Of a DNA stretch of 14,397 bases, positions 13,297-14,397 are shown piece by piece. Each line of letters starts with the position of its first letter. Within the stretch, counting starts at the first letter, position 1. Both the position numbers and the translations under genes were made by a program. Below the pieces are notes generated by a model. That model made no database searches. It had not been told where the DNA came from and saw only the letters and a program-made list of their open reading frames with translations. The stretch is from CAZZKF01 sp964654995 (GTDB lineage Bacteria; Pseudomonadota; Alphaproteobacteria; CAZZKF01), in assembly GCA_964654995.1 (NCBI GenBank), contig CAZZKF010000062.1:1-14397 (forward strand), given 5' to 3'.

Positions 13297-14397
13297 ATGG
13301 CGACGGCACCGGCGCGTCCAGCCCCGGCCTTTGCCGTGTTCTTTCCATTGGCATGCATCTTCGCGGTGATCGCCGTGCCTCTGTGGGTGCTCGAATATGC
13401 CGGCGTCCTGGCGCCGCCGGCGGATGGCGGAACGCTGCGTCACGGCCACGAAATGGTGTTCGGCTACGCCCTGGCGGTGGCCGGCGGCTACCTTCTGACC
13501 CGGGTCGGTCGCGGCCCGTTGGCGCTGGCGCTCATTGCCTGGCTGGTGGGACGGGCGGCCCCTTGGGGCCTGGCGATGCCGGGCGCGCTCGAGGCGGCGG
13601 CCGGGCTCGCCTTTCCGCTGGCGCTGCTGCAGTTGGGCGGGCGCCAGTATCTGCGCTCCGCCAAGACCATGCGCAACGCGATCATCGGGCTGGTGATTGG
13701 CGCCTTTACCCTGGCCGAGGCGTTCTATCAAAGCGGTCGGCTCGGGATTCTCGCCAATGGCGAAGCAGTCGGGCTGGGCCTTGGTGTCGATCTCATCATT
13801 CTGCTGCTGTTCGTGATGGGCGGGCGGGTCATCGCCGCCGCGACCTCGGGCGCGATCCAGCGTCGCGGCGATTATCTGGCCGGGGTGGCGCAGCCGCGGC
13901 TGGAGCGCATCGGCGTTCTGGCGCTGATCGCCATGCTGGCCGGCGATGCCGCGACCCTGCCGGCGGTGAGCGGCGTCACTGCCGCCCTTGCCGGCGTGGT
14001 GATTCTGGTGCGGCTGCTGCGCTGGCGGGTCTGGACGGTGATCGGCGATGCCCCCGTTTCACTGCTCCATCTCGGCTATGCGTGGCTCGGCATCGGGCTG
14101 CTTTTCCTCGCAGCCGGACAGGCCGGCCTCGGAATCGCACCGCGCGACGCGGTTCACGGGGTCCTGGTCGGCGGGCTGGGCACGCTGACGATGGTCATGA
14201 TGGCGCGCACGACGCTGCAGCGGATGCGACGCGCCATCGCCATGCCGGCGATGGTCATCGCCGCCGTTGCCGCCCTGACGGTGGCGGCGGTGGCGCGAAT
14301 GTCCTTCGGCTGGCTCGGCGCGGCCCCGGATGCGCTGGTGCTGGCCGCCGCCGCCTGGTCGGGGGGATTCCTCACTTTCATGGTGTTTCTTGTGCCC
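13297..14397 (+). CDS. nnrS: NnrS-family multi-pass membrane protein (3' end outside the window)
   Basis: The frame is open for 367 codons from the ATG at 13297 to the right edge of the window; family members are about 400 residues, so most of the gene is present. NnrS proteins are haem- and copper-containing inner-membrane proteins linked to nitric-oxide stress and denitrification. The family motif RHGHEMVFGY lies at 48-57, followed by AVAGGYLLTR. A middle GGRVIAAATS segment, the connecting AQPRLERIGVLALIA and the helix HLGYAWLGIGL (from about 258) also match. About ten hydrophobic helices are visible. AGGGG lies about 11 nt before the start. Two positions usually well conserved look altered: no PNWTG-type segment follows LLTR, and TTLQRMRR replaces the usual LGHTGR region after HGVLVGGLGTLTMVMMAR. 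It is therefore a divergent member, and its role in NO defence is uncertain. No NO-responsive site is evident upstream. Confidence 0.78.
   Translation, partial: MATAPARPAPAFAVFFPLACIFAVIAVPLWVLEYAGVLAPPADGGTLRHGHEMVFGYALAVAGGYLLTRVGRGPLALALIAWLVGRAAPWGLAMPGALEAAAGLAFPLALLQLGGRQYLRSAKTMRNAIIGLVIGAFTLAEAFYQSGRLGILANGEAVGLGLGVDLIILLLFVMGGRVIAAATSGAIQRRGDYLAGVAQPRLERIGVLALIAMLAGDAATLPAVSGVTAALAGVVILVRLLRWRVWTVIGDAPVSLLHLGYAWLGIGLLFLAAGQAGLGIAPRDAVHGVLVGGLGTLTMVMMARTTLQRMRRAIAMPAMVIAAVAALTVAAVARMSFGWLGAAPDALVLAAAAWSGGFLTFMVFLVP

Noticed and set aside
1..14397. CRISPR arrays, tRNA or rRNA genes, insertion sequences, prophage genes
   Set aside because: None of their signatures is visible on either strand.

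Overview
The window reads as a GC-rich alphaproteobacterial chromosome segment. The GC-biased codon use, the phoR-before-pstS order, the FecI/FecR/TonB-receptor set with an STN domain and the OprP-type porin all fit that group, but I cannot name the genus. I see no rRNA, tRNA, CRISPR array, insertion sequence or phage gene.

Left part (1-3207), phosphate acquisition. On the minus strand, phoR (479-1558) is followed by the 5' part of pstS (341 down to the window edge). A phosphate-selective OprO/OprP-type porin (1750-3138) diverges from phoR. Pho-box-like arrays of three 7-bp units at an 11-bp period lie in front of both pstS (422-450) and the porin (1623-1651). A strong hairpin terminator (3171-3207) closes the porin unit.

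Middle part (3365-11818), a plus-strand cluster I consider the main interest. In order it holds an exported Rid/YjgF-family protein, an STN-type TonB-dependent receptor with an extra domain, a PuuB-like FAD amine oxidoreductase, a sodium:neurotransmitter-symporter (NSS) family transporter, a second cytoplasmic Rid protein, a FecI-type ECF sigma factor and a FecR-type transmembrane anti-sigma factor. The last five genes are packed with overlaps of 17, 4 and 4 nt and one 10-nt gap. They look like one coupled operon placed 174 nt behind the receptor gene. The gene content suggests surface signalling used for uptake and oxidation of an amine or amino-acid-like nutrient rather than a ferric siderophore: receptor at the outer membrane, exported Rid in the periplasm, Na+ symporter at the inner membrane, FAD oxidase and second Rid in the cytoplasm, with FecR and FecI reporting receptor occupancy. 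This model is inference from the families present; the substrate is not visible in the sequence.

Right part (11815-14397). A PiT-family phosphate permease lies on the minus strand, convergent with fecR and sharing 4 nt with it at the stop codons. A 372-bp gap with no gene follows, then the 5' part of a divergent NnrS-family membrane protein that runs off the window. Phosphate genes therefore lie on both sides of the signalling and amine-oxidation cluster.
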